Below, one piece after another: positions 62,229 through 64,000 of a stretch of DNA of 64,000 bases. The stretch's first letter is position 1, and each line of letters opens with the position of its first letter. The notes below the pieces were generated by a model that was given only the letters and a program-made list of their open reading frames with translations, did not search any database and had not been told where the DNA came from. A program made the position numbers and the translations under genes. Source of the stretch: CAZQFV01 sp964592645 (lineage in GTDB: Bacteria; Chloroflexota; Chloroflexia; DTKN01); NCBI GenBank assembly GCA_964592645.1, contig CAZQFV010000018.1:21943-85942 (forward strand), given 5' to 3'.

Positions 62229-62281
62229 AGCTCGCTGTACTGCCTTGAAACCCAAATCCGCGCGCGCCGACTTTAGAGATC
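62229..62281. repeat. Dispersed intergenic repeat, copy 2
   Basis: 53 bases matching 9552-9604 at about 43 positions, both in the same orientation relative to the numbering. Lies between the convergent glycosyltransferase and CpaF genes. Confidence 0.6.
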
Positions 62282-62357
62282 AATAATGGCGGGGCGCTCG
62301 CCCGACCGCCGGGGAACGCGCTCGCCTTGGAGCAAGAACCTCTCTGGTGGGAAGGAC

Positions 62358-64000
62358 CTATACGCTCGAGGCCGCGGCCAGTCCCATCTTGTCCTCAAAG
62401 ATGGTCGTCGGGACGAACTCGTTCTGGGCGGCGAGTTGGTCGAGGCAGCGGGGGATGAAGCCGGTGGGGCGGAGGCGGCCGACGATCTTGCCGTCGCGGA
62501 CGCCCTGCTGCTCGTAGACGAAGATGTCCTGGAGGATGACCTGCTCGCCCTCCATACCCTGGATTTCGGTGACCTGGACGACCTTGCGGGAGCCGTCGTG
62601 CATGCGGGTCATGTGGACGATGAGCTGGACGGCGGAGGCAATCTGTTCGCGGATGGCCTTGGAGGGGAGGTTCATGCCGGCCATCATGCACATGACTTCG
62701 AGGCGGGAGATGACGTCGGTGGGGGAGTTGGCGTGGGTGGTGGTGAGGGAGCCGTCGTGGCCGGTGTTCATGGCCTGGAGCATGTCGATGGCCTCGCCGC
62801 CGCGGCACTCGCCGACGACGATGCGTTCGGGGCGCATGCGCAGGCAGTTGATGACGAGTTGGCGGACATCGACCTCGCCCTTGCCCTCGATGTTGGGGGG
62901 GCGGGCCTCGAGGGGGACGACGTGTTCCTGGCCGAGGGAGAGTTCGGCGGTGGTCTCGACGGTGACGATGCGCTCATCCGCGGGGATGTAGGAGGAGAGG
63001 ATGTTGAGCAGGGTGGTCTTGCCGGAGGAGGCCCCGCCGGAGACGATGATGTTCAGACGGGCCCAGACGCAGCCGGCCAGGAAGACAGAAGCCTCGGGCG
63101 AGATGGTGCCCAGGCGGATAAAGTCCTCGGTGGTGTACTTGGTCTTGGCGAACTTGCGGATGGTGATGGTAGGGCCGACCAGGGAGAGGGGCGGGATGAC
63201 GATGTTGACGCGCGAGCCGTCGGGGAGGCGGGCGTCGGCCATGGGGGAGGACTCGTCGACGCGGCGGCCGATGGGGGTGAGGATGCGGTCGATGACGCGC
63301 AGCATGTGCTCCTCGTTGTAGAAGCGGACGGGGGAGAGTTCGATCTTGCCGCCGCGTTCGACATAGACGTGGTCGGGGCCGTTGGCCATGACCTCGTTGA
63401 TGGAGTCGTCGTCGAGGAGGACCTGCAAGGGGCCGTAGCCGTGGACCTCGGCCTCGATGTCCTTGACCAGGCGCTGGCGTTCGAGGAGGCCGAGGAGCTT
63501 GCCCTCGGCGGCGAGGGCCTCGGCGAGGCAGCGCTCGACGGTGGCGCGGACCTCGGCGGGGGTGGTGCGTTTGAGGCGGGGGCCGAGTTCGGCGATGACG
63601 CGGTCCTGGACGCGGAACTTGAACTCGACCATGGGGTCGGGGGCCGCGCGGCGGACCTTGCGGCCAAAGTGGCGCTCGGCGGCGGACTTTTTCTGTTCGC
63701 CGGCGAGGCGGTCGGCGAGGGAGCCGCCGGTGGGGCGCTCGGCAGCGGGGAGGGCGGCCAGGGTTTCGGGTTCGATGGCGGAGAGCCAGTCGACCTTGTA
63801 GGTGCGGGGCTCCTCGTGGCGCTGGAAACGGGCCATGTACTGGGTAAAGGCCTGGGGGGTGTCCAGGTGGAGGGCCTGCTCGGTCTCGAAGATGGAGGTG
63901 GGGATTTGGACGTTCTGGGCGGCGAGTTGGTCGAGGCAGCGGGGAATGAAGCCGGTGGGGCGGAGGCGGCCGACGATCTTGCCGTCGCGGACGCCCTGCT
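62358..64000 (-). CDS. CpaF/TadA-family secretion ATPase, in-frame tandem copy, 5' part beyond the window
   Basis: The complete module (62358-63836, 492 codons from ATG) has Walker A GGASSGKTT near residue 268, the Walker B region RMRPERIVVGECRGGEA, and HANSPTDVISRLE. It is the ATPase that drives type IV pilus/Tad or related secretion. Upstream of that ATG the frame stays open to the window edge and encodes QGVRDGKIVGRLRPTGFIP and RCLDQLAAQN, the C-terminus of a second CpaF copy, followed by a linker (IPTSIFETEQALHLDTPQAF) that joins the next copy without a stop. So the true protein is probably a fusion of two or more CpaF modules, or the start is at 63836 after a lost stop. Ends with GLAAASSV. 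Confidence 0.82.
   Translation of the reverse strand, partial: QGVRDGKIVGRLRPTGFIPRCLDQLAAQNVQIPTSIFETEQALHLDTPQAFTQYMARFQRHEEPRTYKVDWLSAIEPETLAALPAAERPTGGSLADRLAGEQKKSAAERHFGRKVRRAAPDPMVEFKFRVQDRVIAELGPRLKRTTPAEVRATVERCLAEALAAEGKLLGLLERQRLVKDIEAEVHGYGPLQVLLDDDSINEVMANGPDHVYVERGGKIELSPVRFYNEEHMLRVIDRILTPIGRRVDESSPMADARLPDGSRVNIVIPPLSLVGPTITIRKFAKTKYTTEDFIRLGTISPEASVFLAGCVWARLNIIVSGGASSGKTTLLNILSSYIPADERIVTVETTAELSLGQEHVVPLEARPPNIEGKGEVDVRQLVINCLRMRPERIVVGECRGGEAIDMLQAMNTGHDGSLTTTHANSPTDVISRLEVMCMMAGMNLPSKAIREQIASAVQLIVHMTRMHDGSRKVVQVTEIQGMEGEQVILQDIFVYEQQGVRDGKIVGRLRPTGFIPRCLDQLAAQNEFVPTTIFEDKMGLAAASSV

Noticed and set aside
1..64000. tRNA, rRNA or tmRNA genes
   Set aside because: The longer gaps between genes were read for T-loop-like GTTCGAATCC segments and none had a matching cloverleaf.

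Overview
The window is GC-rich bacterial chromosome. The best fit is an anaerobic member of the Chloroflexota (Anaerolineae-like). This is inferred from gene content and not proven: Wood-Ljungdahl-type metV-metF-hdrCB genes, two membrane/soluble heterodisulfide-reductase-like redox modules, a DsrC-DsrMK set, a four-domain parvulin chaperone, secreted proteins with a C-terminal FLPLI.K-type tail, and several class III cyclase/ATPase/TPR regulators. No tRNA, rRNA or CRISPR array was seen. Promoters are housekeeping type; several carry TTGACA-like and TATAAT-like boxes 17 bases apart.

Layout. 75-8010: a soluble-adenylyl-cyclase-like regulator, divergent from a heterodimeric ABC exporter pair with one degenerate ATP site. 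8051-9526: S10 peptidase. 9639-10945: two decayed CoA-transferase genes. 11216-16003: a compact five-gene operon (GntR/FCD regulator, dsrC, dsrM-like, dsrK-like, cysteine desulfurase) behind a consensus promoter with a palindromic operator. This is the most interesting system in the window because sulfite reductase genes are absent and a sulfur donor enzyme is present. 16092-16483: gene debris. 16524-23032: mutS, a YhfC-like membrane protease, and a second cyclase-STAND-TPR regulator. 23170-26209: EamA transporter, FtsW/RodA protein and an isoprenylcysteine-methyltransferase-like protein in one leftward operon. 26426-30561: REC-GAF-GAF protein with a dead GGDEF domain, P1 peptidase, trpS. 30580-34234: flavodoxin scrap, phosphodiesterase, GNAT protein and a large membrane heterodisulfide-reductase-like oxidoreductase.

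34618-44387 is a secreted-protein cluster: a 1788-residue multidomain protein with a cupredoxin domain interrupted by another module, a tiny protein, a 1122-residue repeat protein with perfect internal DNA duplications, and a 200-residue protein that resembles the interrupting module. A MITE-like element with terminal inverted repeats and TA ends (44404-44827) follows, landing just upstream of the promoter of the rpsF-ssb-rpsR operon. Then come a parvulin, a GH57 lipoprotein, the metV-metF-hdrCB operon (methyl branch of the Wood-Ljungdahl pathway), a vWA membrane protein, a polytopic membrane protein, a GNAT protein divergent from a methyltransferase/glycosyltransferase pair, and finally a CpaF/TadA-type ATPase. 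Its reading frame continues past the window edge into an in-frame second copy of its own C-terminus.

The redox genes fit an energy metabolism that moves electrons between soluble Fe-S proteins, thiol/disulfide carriers (DsrC) and membrane quinones. Many regulators fuse cyclase or ATPase domains to TPR repeats.
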